Shown: positions 9,177 through 18,923 of the stretch, piece by piece
Position numbering within the stretch: position 1 is the stretch's first letter
How the letters are laid out: every line of letters starts with the position of its first letter
NCBI RefSeq assembly: GCF_003721595.1
Contig: NZ_RJJR01000013.1
Coordinates: 1 to 64,000 of the forward strand
Source: Hanamia caeni
GTDB lineage: Bacteria; Bacteroidota; Bacteroidia; Chitinophagales; Chitinophagaceae
Reading direction: 5' to 3'
Length of the DNA: 64,000 nucleotides
Translations under genes and position numbers: made by a program
Notes under the pieces: model-generated
What the model saw: the letters and a program-made list of their open reading frames with translations, nothing else
Told to the model about the DNA's origin: nothing
Database searches by the model: none

Positions 9177-9509
9177 ATGTACACGCACATCTGGAAAAAG
9201 TACTTGCCAATTATCAGGATTTTATTGAAAAAATCAATCACTGAGTCGCAAGTGCTGGATCTTAACCGCATTGATTTTGAACGCGCAGGAACAGCAAGGA
9301 AAGCCGGATATAAATTTAAAATTGAATTTACAGGCGGCAAAGTCGGGAATATAATTAGCAGCTCAACGCTGGCGATGCAATTGGCCCAGATTATGATGGA
9401 AGATGCACCCACAATGGATATCCTGAATGAGCATAATTTTGAAATAGCGCTCAATACCAAATTTCAATTAGCTATCAAAAGCGCCACTCTGGAAGAGTCT
9501 TCCGATTAA
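9177..9509 (+). CDS. Small conserved hypothetical protein
   Basis: The 110-residue product has a basic N-terminus (MYTHIWKKYLP), then a mixed alpha/beta composition with GYKFKIEFTGGKV and a helical C-terminal half ending in acidic residues. There is no signal peptide or membrane segment, so it is probably cytoplasmic. The residue balance is that of a real soluble protein, unlike the overlapping minus-strand frame (9173-9460). I recall similar short proteins in Chitinophagaceae but know of no function. No obvious ribosome-binding site precedes the ATG, which is usual in this phylum. Confidence 0.7.
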   Translation: MYTHIWKKYLPIIRILLKKSITESQVLDLNRIDFERAGTARKAGYKFKIEFTGGKVGNIISSSTLAMQLAQIMMEDAPTMDILNEHNFEIALNTKFQLAIKSATLEESSD

Positions 9510-9602
9510 TTGGAGGCCGGATAACTGCTATTGCAGGCTCGCCATAGTAAAGCAACAAATAAGCGGATTTTTATTTTTCAAAAGAAATCCAAAAGGTTTT
9601 AA

Positions 9603-11078
9603 TTAAACCACCTGGTGCAAAATATTCTGATCTTTTGAAGGCAGCAAAGAGTAGCCCATCAAATATTCATCAACTTTTCGTGCACATTCTCTTCCTTCAC
9701 TGATAGCCCAAACCACCAGAGACTGGCCGCGCCTCATATCGCCTGCTACAAATATTTTAGAAATATTAGTATGGAATTCTTTATCAGATGCTTTTACATT
9801 GCCCCTTTCATCCAATTCTACATCTAATTGGGTTAATAATCCTTCATGTTGCGGATGGATGAAGCCCATTGCCAGTAAGGCAAGCTCACACGGAATTTCT
9901 GTTTCGCTTCCGGGTACCTCAACAAATCTTGCAGGCTTGTTTTCCTCGGTAAATTTCCATTCAAGATCCACGATTTTCAGCGCTTTCAAATTTCCTTTTT
10001 CATCGCCGATAAATTCTTTTGTTGCAATGGCCCAATGACGTGCAGCGCCTTCTTCATGCGAACTTGTGGTTTTAAGAACCATAGGATAAGTAGGCCATGG
10101 CATATAGGGAGTGCGTCCTGCGGGTGGCTTTGGCAACAATTCAAATTGTGTTATGGATTTTGCCTTTTGCCGGTTTGAAGTGCCTACACAATCGCTCCCT
10201 GTATCTCCACCGCCAATTACCACCACATTTTTGCCGGTTGCGAAAATGTCTTCTTCTTTTACCTTAATATGAGAGACTCTTTTATTTTGCTGTTTTAAGA
10301 AATCCATGGCGAAATGAATGCCCTTTAATTCGCGGCCTGGAATACTTAAATCGCGTGGAATAGTAGAGCCGCCTGCCAATACAATTGCTTGGTATTCCCT
10401 CAAGATATCATTGATACTTACGTTCACACCTACATTGGCATTGCACCGGATTTCTATGCCTTCTTCTTTCATAAGATTGATGCGCCTCTCCACAACCCAT
10501 TTTTCCAGTTTAAAATCAGGAATTCCATAGCGGCATAAACCGCCCGGTTCGTCATCTCTTTCAAAAACCGTAACCGAATGGCCGGCCCTGTTTAATTGGG
10601 TGGCGGCTGCCATACCTGCAGGTCCTGAGCCAATCACGGCAACTTTTTTACCAGTCCTTACGGCCGGAATTTGTGGAGTTATCAGCCCTTTTTCAAAGGC
10701 AATTTCAATAATATGCTTTTCTATTTCTTCAATAGTAATCGGCGGCTGATTAATACCCAGAACGCACGCAGACTCGCAGGGTGCAGGACATATCCTTCCG
10801 GTAAACTCAGGGAAATTATTGGTGGAAGAAAGTATTTCGTAAGCTTCCTGCCAGCTTTGGCGATAGACAGCATCATTAAACTCAGGAATTAAATTGCCGA
10901 CCGGGCAACCATCGTGGCAAAATGGAGTGCCACAATCCATACACCTGGCTGCCTGCTGATTCAGCTTTTGTTCTGAATACATCGCAATAAATTCCTTGTA
11001 ATCATTTACTCTTTCCTCAGGAGGTCTTTTGTGAGGAAGCTCTCTTGTAAATTCCAGGAATCCTGTTATTTTTCCCAT
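9603..11078 (-). CDS. gltD: Glutamate synthase (NADPH) small subunit
   Basis: The beta subunit of glutamate synthase passes electrons from NAD(P)H through FAD and Fe-S clusters to the GltB subunit. It has 491 residues, normal for the family. The N-terminal Fe-S region has clustered Cys (CMDCGTPFCHDGCPVGN near residue 46, then GRICPAPCESACVLG near 93). Next come an FAD-binding GSGPAGMAAA near 152 and an NADPH-binding VIGGGDTGSDC near 285. It follows gltB after 19 bases on the same strand, so the two form an operon. No terminator is evident downstream. Confidence 0.97.
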   Translation of the reverse strand: MGKITGFLEFTRELPHKRPPEERVNDYKEFIAMYSEQKLNQQAARCMDCGTPFCHDGCPVGNLIPEFNDAVYRQSWQEAYEILSSTNNFPEFTGRICPAPCESACVLGINQPPITIEEIEKHIIEIAFEKGLITPQIPAVRTGKKVAVIGSGPAGMAAATQLNRAGHSVTVFERDDEPGGLCRYGIPDFKLEKWVVERRINLMKEEGIEIRCNANVGVNVSINDILREYQAIVLAGGSTIPRDLSIPGRELKGIHFAMDFLKQQNKRVSHIKVKEEDIFATGKNVVVIGGGDTGSDCVGTSNRQKAKSITQFELLPKPPAGRTPYMPWPTYPMVLKTTSSHEEGAARHWAIATKEFIGDEKGNLKALKIVDLEWKFTEENKPARFVEVPGSETEIPCELALLAMGFIHPQHEGLLTQLDVELDERGNVKASDKEFHTNISKIFVAGDMRRGQSLVVWAISEGRECARKVDEYLMGYSLLPSKDQNILHQVV

Positions 11079-11097
11079 TCCGTAACTATTTCTTGAT

Positions 11098-14000
11098 TTA
11101 TTTATTGGTTACCACTTCATTTGCGGCAAAGTTTGCCTGCAACGCTTTTTTGTAATCTTTAGGAAATACCTTCACAAAAGATTTAATCTGATTTTCGAAA
11201 TCATTTAGAATGAATCTTGCAACTGTACTGCCTGTAAGGCTAAATTGCCTGTTTATCATTTCATGAAGGAATTTTTCATCATTGCTATCCGGCGTATCTA
11301 AATCAACCATTTCTTTATTGCAAAATGCATCAAAATTATGCTGGGTGTCATAAACATAGGCAATTCCTCCACTCATACCTGCTGCAAAATTACGCCCGGT
11401 TTGGCCAAGAATAATTGCGTTGCCTCCCGTCATATATTCACAGCCGTGATCACCGACACCTTCTACCACAACGTTTGCCCCTGAATTTCTGACACAGAAG
11501 CGTTCTCCTGCTTTTCCCCTTATAAAAGCCTCGCCTGAAGTAGCTCCATAAAAAGCTACGTTACCTATGATAATATTTTCTTCAGGTACGAAACCCGCCT
11601 GTTTTGAAGGATAAATAATTATCCTGGCGCCACTCAGTCCTTTTCCAAAATAATCGTTTGCATCTCCTTCGAGCTCCATTGTCACCCCCCTGGTATTAAA
11701 GGCAGCGAAGCTTTGGCCTGCAGTTCCGGTAAATTTAAAATGTATGGTATCATCAGGAAGGCCGGTGCCTTTGTATTTTTTAGAAATTTCGTTTGATAAA
11801 AGCGTACCTGTAGCTCTGTCGGTATTTGTAATGTCAAAAGTTCCTTTCACTTTTTTTCCTGAGGTAAGTGCAGGCTCGGCAAGCTTTAATAATTCCCAAT
11901 CGAGAATGCCATTCAAGCCATGATCCTGTTCTTCTGATTTGAATAATCCTACAAATTCTGACGCAGGCTCTTTATATAGTATGGGGGATAGATCGAGGTT
12001 TTTAAACTTCCAATGGCTTATGTTTTCTCTTTTTTCCAGAAAATCCACCTGACCAACCATTTCATTAATGGTTCGGAAACCAAGCTCAGCCATAATTTCT
12101 CTTAATTCCTCGGTAAGAAACTTAAACAGGTTTACCACATGGTCGGCATCGCCGGTAAAACGTTTCCGTAATTCAGGATTTTGAGTAGCTACCCCTACAG
12201 GACAGGTGTTTAAATGGCACTTGCGCATCATAATACAGCCTTCCACAATTAAGGCGGCGGTGGCTACTCCCCATTCTTCAGCCCCAAGCAGCGTTGCGAT
12301 GGCGATATCTCTCCCTGTCTTTAATTGCCCGTCGGTTTGCACCACTACACGGCTACGAAGTTTATTTTTTACTAAAGTCTGGTGCGTTTCGGCAAGTCCC
12401 AATTCCCACGGAAGGCCTGCATGTTTTATGGAACTTATAGGTGACGCTCCTGTTCCGCCATCATGCCCGGAAATTAAAACCACATCTGCTTTTGCTTTTG
12501 TAACTCCGGCTGCTATGGTTCCGACTCCGGCTTTTGAAACGAGCTTCACATTTATCCGTGCACTCCGGTTTGAATTTTTTAAATCAAAAATTAATTGCGC
12601 CAGATCTTCAATAGAATATATATCATGATGGGGCGGAGGAGATATTAATCCTACTCCCGGAGTAGCATGCCTTACTCTTCCTATCCATTCGTCTACCTTA
12701 TGCCCAGGCAATTGACCTCCTTCGCCAGGCTTAGCTCCCTGTGCCATTTTTATCTGAAGTTCATCTGCTTCGCTCAGATACCAGCTTGTAACACCAAACC
12801 GTGCGGAGGCTACCTGTTTAATTGAACTTCTCATAGAATCTCCATTCGCAAGCCTTTGAAAACGTATTTCGTCTTCGCCGCCTTCACCCGTATTGCTTTT
12901 TCCTCCAAGCCGGTTCATAGCAATAGCTAAAACAGTATGGGCTTCCCATGAGATACTCCCAAATGACATTGCACCGGTGGCAAATCTTTTATAAATATTT
13001 TCTGCGGGTTCTACTTCTTCAAGAGGAATAGATGGCCGGTTCTTTTTGAATTGAAACAAGCTTCTTAAGGTAACCGCCTTTTCGCTTTGTTCATTTACGG
13101 CCTTAGAATATTTTTTAAAGATTTTATAATCCCCCATCCTTGTGGCGTGCTGAAGCAAATGAATGGTGATGGGGTTAAATAAATGGTATTCGCCCCGGCG
13201 TTTCCATTTATAAAGCCCACCCACTATCAGGCGGTCGAATGAAATATCTTTTTTACTAAATGCGAAGCCATGCTTTGCAAGTGTTTCTTTAGCTATTTCA
13301 TCCAGGCCCATCCCTTCAATCCTTGAGGTGGCTCCAATAAAATATTTATTTATTACTGATTTATTGATTCCCAATATTTCAAATATCTGGGCTCCCTGGT
13401 AAGATTGGAATGTGGAAATGCCCATTTTTGAGAACACCTTGAGCAATCCATTATTAATGGCGGTTTTATAATTCTTTTTCAGCGCATTGGAATCCAGTTC
13501 GTTCCCCAGTTTTCCCTGGATCCTCAGATCCCGAATGGTTGAAAGCGCCAGATATGGATTGATGGCCGTAGCGCCAAATGCGATAAGGCAGGCAAAATGA
13601 TGTACTTCCCAGACATCGCCCGCTTCAATAATAATTCCTACTTGTCCGCGCAGGCCTTTTTTGATTAAGTGGTGATGAACAGCAGAGCAAGCCAGTAAAG
13701 AAGGAATAGCAGCATGCTCAGAGTCAATTGCCCGGTCAGATAAAATCAAGACTTCAAAGCCATCCTCTACTGCTTCGGCTGCATACCGGCAAAGACGCTC
13801 AATGCCGCGCTGAAGAGAACCGGGCTTGCCATCGGCAAGGAAGTAAGTTTGCAGCGTGTGCGCCTGAAAGATGCCAGTGTCAATACTTCTGATCTTTTCT
13901 AATTCAGTATTGGAAAGCACAGGATGTCTTAAGGCAACAGTATGGCAGGATAGCGGATCATCCTCAAGCAGGTTTCCATTATTTCCCAAAAAGGTGGCTA

Positions 14001-15618
14001 ACGACATTACTAATCTTTCCCGGATAGGATCGATAGGCGGATTTGTTACCTGCGCAAAAAGCTGTTTGAAATAGCTGCTCAGGTGCTGAGGTTCATTACT
14101 CAAAACTGCTAACGGAACATCATTACCCATAGACCCAATCGGCTCCTTTCCGGTTAGCGCCATTGGCGAAATCAAGAGCTCAAGGTCTTCAGTTGAATAT
14201 CCAAAGGCTTTTTGGTATTTAAAGATTTGGTCGTGCTCCAGGTGGGTAAACATAACACGCGGCGCAGGTAATTCTTCCAGCCGGATTTTATATTTATTCA
14301 GCCATTCTCCGTAGGGTTTTTGAGAACAAATTTTTTGTTTGATTTCCTCGTCGCTAATGATGCGCCCTTCTTCCAGGTCTACTACAAACATTTTGCCTGG
14401 TTGCAGCCGGCCCTTTTCTTTTATCATCTTTGGGTCTACGGGCAGAACTCCTGTCTCGGAGGCCATGATTACGCGGTCATCAGTGGTAATGCAATACCTT
14501 GAAGGACGAAGGCCATTCCTATCCAGCGTAGCGCCTATGACTTTGCCATCTGTAAACGAGATGGAAGCAGGCCCATCCCAAGGTTCCATAAATGAGGCGT
14601 GAAATTCATAAAAAGCTTTTTTTACGGGGTCCATCTGTTCGTTGCCGTCCCATGCCTCAGGAATCAACATCATCATCACATGAGGTAACGATCTGCCACA
14701 GAGATGCAGCAATTCAATCATATTATCAAGACACGCGGAATCTGATTGACCCGGCGACACTACCGGCAAAAGCATTTCCATCTCCTCTTTAGAAAAGAAT
14801 TGTGTTATAAAACTCTTTTCACTGGTACGCAGCCAGTTTAAATTGCCCTGTAAAGTATTTATTTCACCGTTATGCGCAATGTACCTAAATGGCTGGGCCA
14901 ATTTCCACGAAGGAAAAGTATTGGTAGCAAAGCGTGAATGAATCAAACCAAAAGCGGAAACGATTTTCTTGTTACTTAAATCAGGAAAATACCCGCGAAC
15001 CTGCGTACTGGTAAGTTGTCCCTTATATATAATTGTTTTATATGAAAGAGATGCGATGTAAAAACCAATCGGATCTTTTTTTACTGTATTATTAATAGTT
15101 TTTGTAGCATAGTTCCTTAATACAAATAGTTTTCTTTCAAATTCATCAGGATTATGAATATGGTCGGGACAGGCGATGAATACTTGTTCTATCTCCGGCT
15201 CTACAGATAGTGCGGACTTGCCAATGCCTTCCGTATTTACGGGAACACGGCGATATCCCATTACTTCGAGGCCCAGCGTTTCGGAACAGCGATTGAAAAT
15301 GTCGCGGCATTCCTCGCGAAGGCGAATGTCTTTCGGGAAAAATAATACGCCTACACCATACCTGCTATAAGATGGCAAATGGATTCCCAATTTGAGGCAC
15401 TCATCAAAGAAAAACTCATGTGGCGTTTGGATCAAAATACCAGCACCATCGCCTGTGTTCATCTCACAGCCACACGCGCCACGATGTTCCATTTTTTCAA
15501 GAATAGTAAGTGCATCTGAAACAATGCGGTGGCTTTTGTTACTTTTAATATTTGCAACAAACCCGATACCGCATGCATCATGTTCAAATTCCGGAGAGTA
15601 TAAACCTTTATTTTGCAT
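11098..15618 (-). CDS. gltB: Glutamate synthase large subunit
   Basis: The alpha subunit releases ammonia from glutamine and adds it to 2-oxoglutarate to make glutamate. It has 1506 residues, full length. The catalytic N-terminal Cys is Cys16 in HDACGIGF, so a 15-residue propeptide is removed, as in other GltB proteins. The order is: class II glutamine amidotransferase (about 16-430), central domain (about 470-760), FMN/2-oxoglutarate synthase domain (about 830-1190) with Cys for the 3Fe-4S cluster in CIMMRKCHLNTCPVG near 1126-1140, and the GXGXG beta-helix (about 1270-1460). It is first in the gltB-gltD operon. I found no convincing promoter match in the 488 bases upstream. Confidence 0.98.
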   Translation of the reverse strand: MQNKGLYSPEFEHDACGIGFVANIKSNKSHRIVSDALTILEKMEHRGACGCEMNTGDGAGILIQTPHEFFFDECLKLGIHLPSYSRYGVGVLFFPKDIRLREECRDIFNRCSETLGLEVMGYRRVPVNTEGIGKSALSVEPEIEQVFIACPDHIHNPDEFERKLFVLRNYATKTINNTVKKDPIGFYIASLSYKTIIYKGQLTSTQVRGYFPDLSNKKIVSAFGLIHSRFATNTFPSWKLAQPFRYIAHNGEINTLQGNLNWLRTSEKSFITQFFSKEEMEMLLPVVSPGQSDSACLDNMIELLHLCGRSLPHVMMMLIPEAWDGNEQMDPVKKAFYEFHASFMEPWDGPASISFTDGKVIGATLDRNGLRPSRYCITTDDRVIMASETGVLPVDPKMIKEKGRLQPGKMFVVDLEEGRIISDEEIKQKICSQKPYGEWLNKYKIRLEELPAPRVMFTHLEHDQIFKYQKAFGYSTEDLELLISPMALTGKEPIGSMGNDVPLAVLSNEPQHLSSYFKQLFAQVTNPPIDPIRERLVMSLATFLGNNGNLLEDDPLSCHTVALRHPVLSNTELEKIRSIDTGIFQAHTLQTYFLADGKPGSLQRGIERLCRYAAEAVEDGFEVLILSDRAIDSEHAAIPSLLACSAVHHHLIKKGLRGQVGIIIEAGDVWEVHHFACLIAFGATAINPYLALSTIRDLRIQGKLGNELDSNALKKNYKTAINNGLLKVFSKMGISTFQSYQGAQIFEILGINKSVINKYFIGATSRIEGMGLDEIAKETLAKHGFAFSKKDISFDRLIVGGLYKWKRRGEYHLFNPITIHLLQHATRMGDYKIFKKYSKAVNEQSEKAVTLRSLFQFKKNRPSIPLEEVEPAENIYKRFATGAMSFGSISWEAHTVLAIAMNRLGGKSNTGEGGEDEIRFQRLANGDSMRSSIKQVASARFGVTSWYLSEADELQIKMAQGAKPGEGGQLPGHKVDEWIGRVRHATPGVGLISPPPHHDIYSIEDLAQLIFDLKNSNRSARINVKLVSKAGVGTIAAGVTKAKADVVLISGHDGGTGASPISSIKHAGLPWELGLAETHQTLVKNKLRSRVVVQTDGQLKTGRDIAIATLLGAEEWGVATAALIVEGCIMMRKCHLNTCPVGVATQNPELRKRFTGDADHVVNLFKFLTEELREIMAELGFRTINEMVGQVDFLEKRENISHWKFKNLDLSPILYKEPASEFVGLFKSEEQDHGLNGILDWELLKLAEPALTSGKKVKGTFDITNTDRATGTLLSNEISKKYKGTGLPDDTIHFKFTGTAGQSFAAFNTRGVTMELEGDANDYFGKGLSGARIIIYPSKQAGFVPEENIIIGNVAFYGATSGEAFIRGKAGERFCVRNSGANVVVEGVGDHGCEYMTGGNAIILGQTGRNFAAGMSGGIAYVYDTQHNFDAFCNKEMVDLDTPDSNDEKFLHEMINRQFSLTGSTVARFILNDFENQIKSFVKVFPKDYKKALQANFAANEVVTNK

Positions 15619-16057
15619 AATTGATTAGCTCGATTGTTTCATTTCTTATTCACTACAAAAAACCAGAAGCTCATAAGATAGTTTAAAGTTTATTATTTTA
15701 TTTAATTTGTTTTTGAGGCAAATGCTGATGAAATTATTTCTAAATCGTTGGTTGATAAAATAAAATATCACTTAATTCTACAATTGGCAAATAGTTTTGT
15801 TTATTTTGAAAGGCTTTACTGTAAAGCGTTCTGGCAAACAAAACTTACAGTCTCCAAACGGGCCTAAATGTCAACCGGGCGGGCCAAGATACGGCTTAAA
15901 AATAAAAATATGGGCGATTTTTTTGTTTACTGGCGTAAAAACTATACTGTTGAAAAAAAAATAGCAGATGCTTTGTAAAATAAATATTCTGCTTATTTGT
16001 TGCTTCGCTATTGAGTTACAGGATAAAATTTGAAATTAAAAGAAGATTAGGTATTGC
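15619..16057. other. Intergenic region between gltB and typA
   Basis: This AT-rich stretch holds the gltB leader. A short inverted repeat, CTTTAC-T-GTAAAG, lies near 15817-15829, and a promoter-like TAGTTTTG on the plus strand at 15792-15799 has no plus-strand gene after it. No RNA gene or ORF with a natural composition was seen. Confidence 0.5.
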
Positions 16058-16086
16058 AAAAAAAATCCAGCCAACGGAGCCAGATT
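16058..16086 (-). terminator. Terminator of typA
   Basis: Read on the minus strand, AATCTGGCT pairs with GGCTGGATT (several G-U pairs, loop CCGTT) and is followed by eight T. It begins about 20 bases after the typA stop codon. Confidence 0.65.
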
Positions 16087-16106
16087 TTTCGCATTTAAAT
16101 AAATTA

Positions 16107-17915
16107 TCAGGCTTCCACTTGCTGCATCTTTTGCGTTTTCTTCCTTTCGTCTTCATTTAAAATCACTTTGCGCATACGAATAAATTTGGGCGTTACTTCT
16201 ATGCATTCATCCTGCTGAATATATTCCATGCACTCTTCCAAAGTCATCAATGTTTTTGGCGCAATGCGTGAAGCATCATCAGCGCCGCTCGCGCGGTGAT
16301 TGGTTAATTTTTTAGGCTCGGTGGCATTCACAACCAAATCTCCCGGCTTAATATGCTCTGCAATGATTTGACCAACGTAAACTTCTTCTCCGGGGTCCAC
16401 AAAAAATCTTCCCCTGTCCTGCAATTTATCAATTGAATAACCGGTTGTTTTTTCCTGGTTTTTCGAAATTAAAACGCCATTACTTCTTCCGGGAATATAT
16501 CCTTTCCATGGTTTATATTCCAGGAAGCGATGCGCCATCACGGCTTCACCCGCGGTATTAGTAAGCATATTGGAACGAAGTCCTATCAGCCCTCTTGAAG
16601 GAATTTCAAATTCAAGATGCTGCATTTCTCCTTTATTTTCCATAATCAGCATTTCACCTTTGCGCTGGGTTACCAAATCAATAACCCGACCGCTATGTTC
16701 AGTAGGCACATCCACTACCAAATTTTCATACGGCTCACACTTTTGACCATCAATTTCTTTAGTGATTACCTGTGGCTGTCCTACGGTTAGTTCATAGCCT
16801 TCGCGGCGCATAGTTTCCACCAAAATGCTGAGATGTAAAATGCCGCGGCCGTATACCATAAAACTATCCGCACTGCCGGTTTCAGAAACGCGCAAAGCAA
16901 GATTCTTTTCCAGTTCTTTTTCAAGCCGGTCTTTTAAATGGCGGGAAGTAACAAATTTGCCATCTCTTCCATAAAAGGGCGAATTATTAATGCTGAACTG
17001 CATATTCATTGTAGGCTCATCCACATTAATCAATGGCAATGCTTCAGGATTTTCAAAATCTGCCAGCGTTTCTCCGATATTAAATCCTTCGATACCTACT
17101 ACTGCGCAAATATCTCCTGCTTTTACTTCGCTCACTTTCTTTTTGCCCAAACCTTCAAAAACATACAATTCTTTTACGCGACTCTTTTGAGCGGTTCCGT
17201 CTAATTTCATCAAAGACAATGGCTGATTTTCTTTTATCACACCGCGGGCTACTTTTCCGACAGCTATCCGCCCCAGGAATGACGAATAATCAAGCGAAGT
17301 AATCTGCATTTGCAAGGTTCCTTCTTCTGCTGAGGGAGGCGGCACTTTTTCAAGGATTGTATCTAATAAAGGAAAAATATTGTCAGTTGGGGTTAGCGAA
17401 GTATTCATCCATCCTTGTTTGCTTGAGCCATAAATTGTGGAAAAATCCAATTGTTCTTCAGTGGCATCCAGGTTAAAGAATAATTCAAAAACTGCATCAT
17501 GCACCTCATCGGGACGGCAATTTGGCTTATCCACTTTATTAATCACAACAATCGGGCGGAGGCCTAATTGTAATGCCTTTTGTAAAACAAATCTTGTCTG
17601 TGGCATGGGACCTTCAAACGCATCCACCAGCAAAAGTACCCCGTCTGCCATTTTTAATACTCTTTCTACCTCACCTCCAAAATCACTGTGGCCGGGAGTG
17701 TCTATCACATTTATTTTAACTCCTTTATAATTAACAGAAATATTTTTACTGAAAATAGTGATGCCTCGTTCTCTTTCAAGATCATTGCTGTCCATAATCA
17801 GTTCTCCTGATTCCTGGTTTTCGCGAAAGATATTAGTGCTGTGTAAGATTTTGTCAACAAGGGTGGTTTTGCCGTGGTCAACGTGTGCAATTATTGCGAT
17901 ATTTCTGATATCCAT
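16107..17915 (-). CDS. typA: Ribosome-associated GTPase TypA/BipA
   Basis: TypA is an EF-G-like translational GTPase that binds the ribosome and acts in subunit assembly and stress adaptation. The 602 residues match the family length. G1 is AHVDHGKTTLVDKIL (residues 9-23), followed by the switch I region DLERERGITI, G3 DTPGHSDFGGEVE and G4 NKVDKP. Beta-barrel and EF-G-like domains III/V follow, then the BipA-specific C-terminal domain with GRSNGVLIS and a short basic tail. It is a monocistronic gene with its own promoter (17963-17992) and terminator (16058-16086). Confidence 0.97.
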   Translation of the reverse strand: MDIRNIAIIAHVDHGKTTLVDKILHSTNIFRENQESGELIMDSNDLERERGITIFSKNISVNYKGVKINVIDTPGHSDFGGEVERVLKMADGVLLLVDAFEGPMPQTRFVLQKALQLGLRPIVVINKVDKPNCRPDEVHDAVFELFFNLDATEEQLDFSTIYGSSKQGWMNTSLTPTDNIFPLLDTILEKVPPPSAEEGTLQMQITSLDYSSFLGRIAVGKVARGVIKENQPLSLMKLDGTAQKSRVKELYVFEGLGKKKVSEVKAGDICAVVGIEGFNIGETLADFENPEALPLINVDEPTMNMQFSINNSPFYGRDGKFVTSRHLKDRLEKELEKNLALRVSETGSADSFMVYGRGILHLSILVETMRREGYELTVGQPQVITKEIDGQKCEPYENLVVDVPTEHSGRVIDLVTQRKGEMLIMENKGEMQHLEFEIPSRGLIGLRSNMLTNTAGEAVMAHRFLEYKPWKGYIPGRSNGVLISKNQEKTTGYSIDKLQDRGRFFVDPGEEVYVGQIIAEHIKPGDLVVNATEPKKLTNHRASGADDASRIAPKTLMTLEECMEYIQQDECIEVTPKFIRMRKVILNEDERKKTQKMQQVEA

Positions 17916-17962
17916 ATTTTAATTTAAGCATCCGGATAAAACCGGAAAATTTTTTGAGGGTG

Positions 17963-17992
17963 CAAAGTTACTTCAATTCAGTTTCTTAGCAA
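17963..17992 (-). promoter_or_regulatory. Bacteroidota-type promoter of typA
   Basis: On the minus strand TTG (17992-17990) is followed after 19 bases by TAACTTTG (17970-17963). Both the elements and the spacing match the Bacteroidota primary sigma-factor consensus. The ATG at 17915 would give a leader of roughly 40 bases. Confidence 0.75.
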
Positions 17993-18125
17993 GGGAGAAT
18001 GAGAAAGTTATACTTAAATCTAGTTAAAATATTTCGCGGCACCTTATTCATATCTCTCTGTTTTTTGATTATTTTTATTTATTAATTACCGTATCTTTTT
18101 CCGTTATTACTAAAACTGCTTCAAA

Positions 18126-18824
18126 ATGAGAATTTTATCTTTCACCCTCTCTCCGCTTTTCAATCTTTTTTACCCGCACACCTGTATTGGTTGCGGTAGC
18201 GATGTAATTGAAAAAGATAACTTTCTTTGTCTTGAATGTCTCAATGACTTGCCACGGACTCATTTTGCTATGCATAAAAACAATCCTGTAGAAAAAAAAT
18301 TTTGGGGAAGAATAGCGCTCGCCTCAGCAATGAGTGAACTTTATTTTGCCAAAGGCTCAATGGTTCAAAATATGATTCATGAATTCAAATACCGCGGTAA
18401 TAAAAAAGCCGGATTTTTTTTGGGCACTATGATGGGTAACAGTTTATTGAATAGCAACCGGTTTCGAGTCGATGCATTAATTCCTTTGCCTTTATTTGAA
18501 AAGAAAGAGAAAACTCGGGGATTTAACCAGTCAGAAATTCTTTGTCATGGAATAGCCGCCGTCCTTGGGACGCCGGTCATTAAAAATAATGTGATTAGAA
18601 AGATTTTTACAGAAACACAAACTAAAAAGCACAGGGTGGAGCGCTGGAAGAATGTTGACGGAATTTTCTTTATAAAAAACCCGGAAGAGCTGGAAGGGAA
18701 GCACATTTTGCTGGTGGATGATGTAATTACTACTGGTGCTACAATTGACGCTTGCGGTACTGAAATATTAAAGCTTAACAACGTGCAGCTTAGTGTAGCT
18801 TCGCTGGCTATCGCTTCAAATTAA
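18126..18824 (+). CDS. comF: ComF family phosphoribosyltransferase-like protein
   Basis: ComF/GntX proteins join a zinc-ribbon to a type I phosphoribosyltransferase fold and are linked to DNA uptake in competent bacteria. The 232-residue protein has the expected order: a four-Cys site (CIGCG at 21-25, CLECL near 37-41) and a C-terminal PRPP-binding loop ILLVDDVITTGATIDACG near 197. It stands alone on the plus strand between typA and the dksA-like gene and shares a bidirectional terminator with the latter. Whether this strain is naturally competent cannot be seen here. Confidence 0.92.
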   Translation: MRILSFTLSPLFNLFYPHTCIGCGSDVIEKDNFLCLECLNDLPRTHFAMHKNNPVEKKFWGRIALASAMSELYFAKGSMVQNMIHEFKYRGNKKAGFFLGTMMGNSLLNSNRFRVDALIPLPLFEKKEKTRGFNQSEILCHGIAAVLGTPVIKNNVIRKIFTETQTKKHRVERWKNVDGIFFIKNPEELEGKHILLVDDVITTGATIDACGTEILKLNNVQLSVASLAIASN

Positions 18825-18872
18825 AGTGCAGTAAAGCAATGAATAATTCAAATTTTTATTTTGTTGCAATAT

Positions 18873-18905
18873 AAAAGGGAACCGGATTCCCCGATTCCCT
18901 TTTTC
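18873..18905. terminator. Bidirectional terminator between comF and the dksA-like gene
   Basis: AAAAGGGAACCGG (18873-18885) pairs with CCGATTCCCTTTT (18891-18903), 12 of 13 positions, with a 5-base loop. A run of T follows on the plus strand and the complementary A run lies on the other side, so it can serve both convergent genes. Confidence 0.8.
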
Positions 18906-18923
18906 AATCTTTTTCAGGAAAAT

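Noticed and set aside
9173..9460. 95-residue minus-strand ORF
   Set aside because: It overlaps the plus-strand 9177-9509 gene almost fully, and the plus-strand product has the more natural soluble-protein composition.
12206..12628. 140-residue plus-strand ORF inside gltB
   Set aside because: It lies antisense to the conserved FMN domain of gltB, whose frame is certain; this is a shadow frame.
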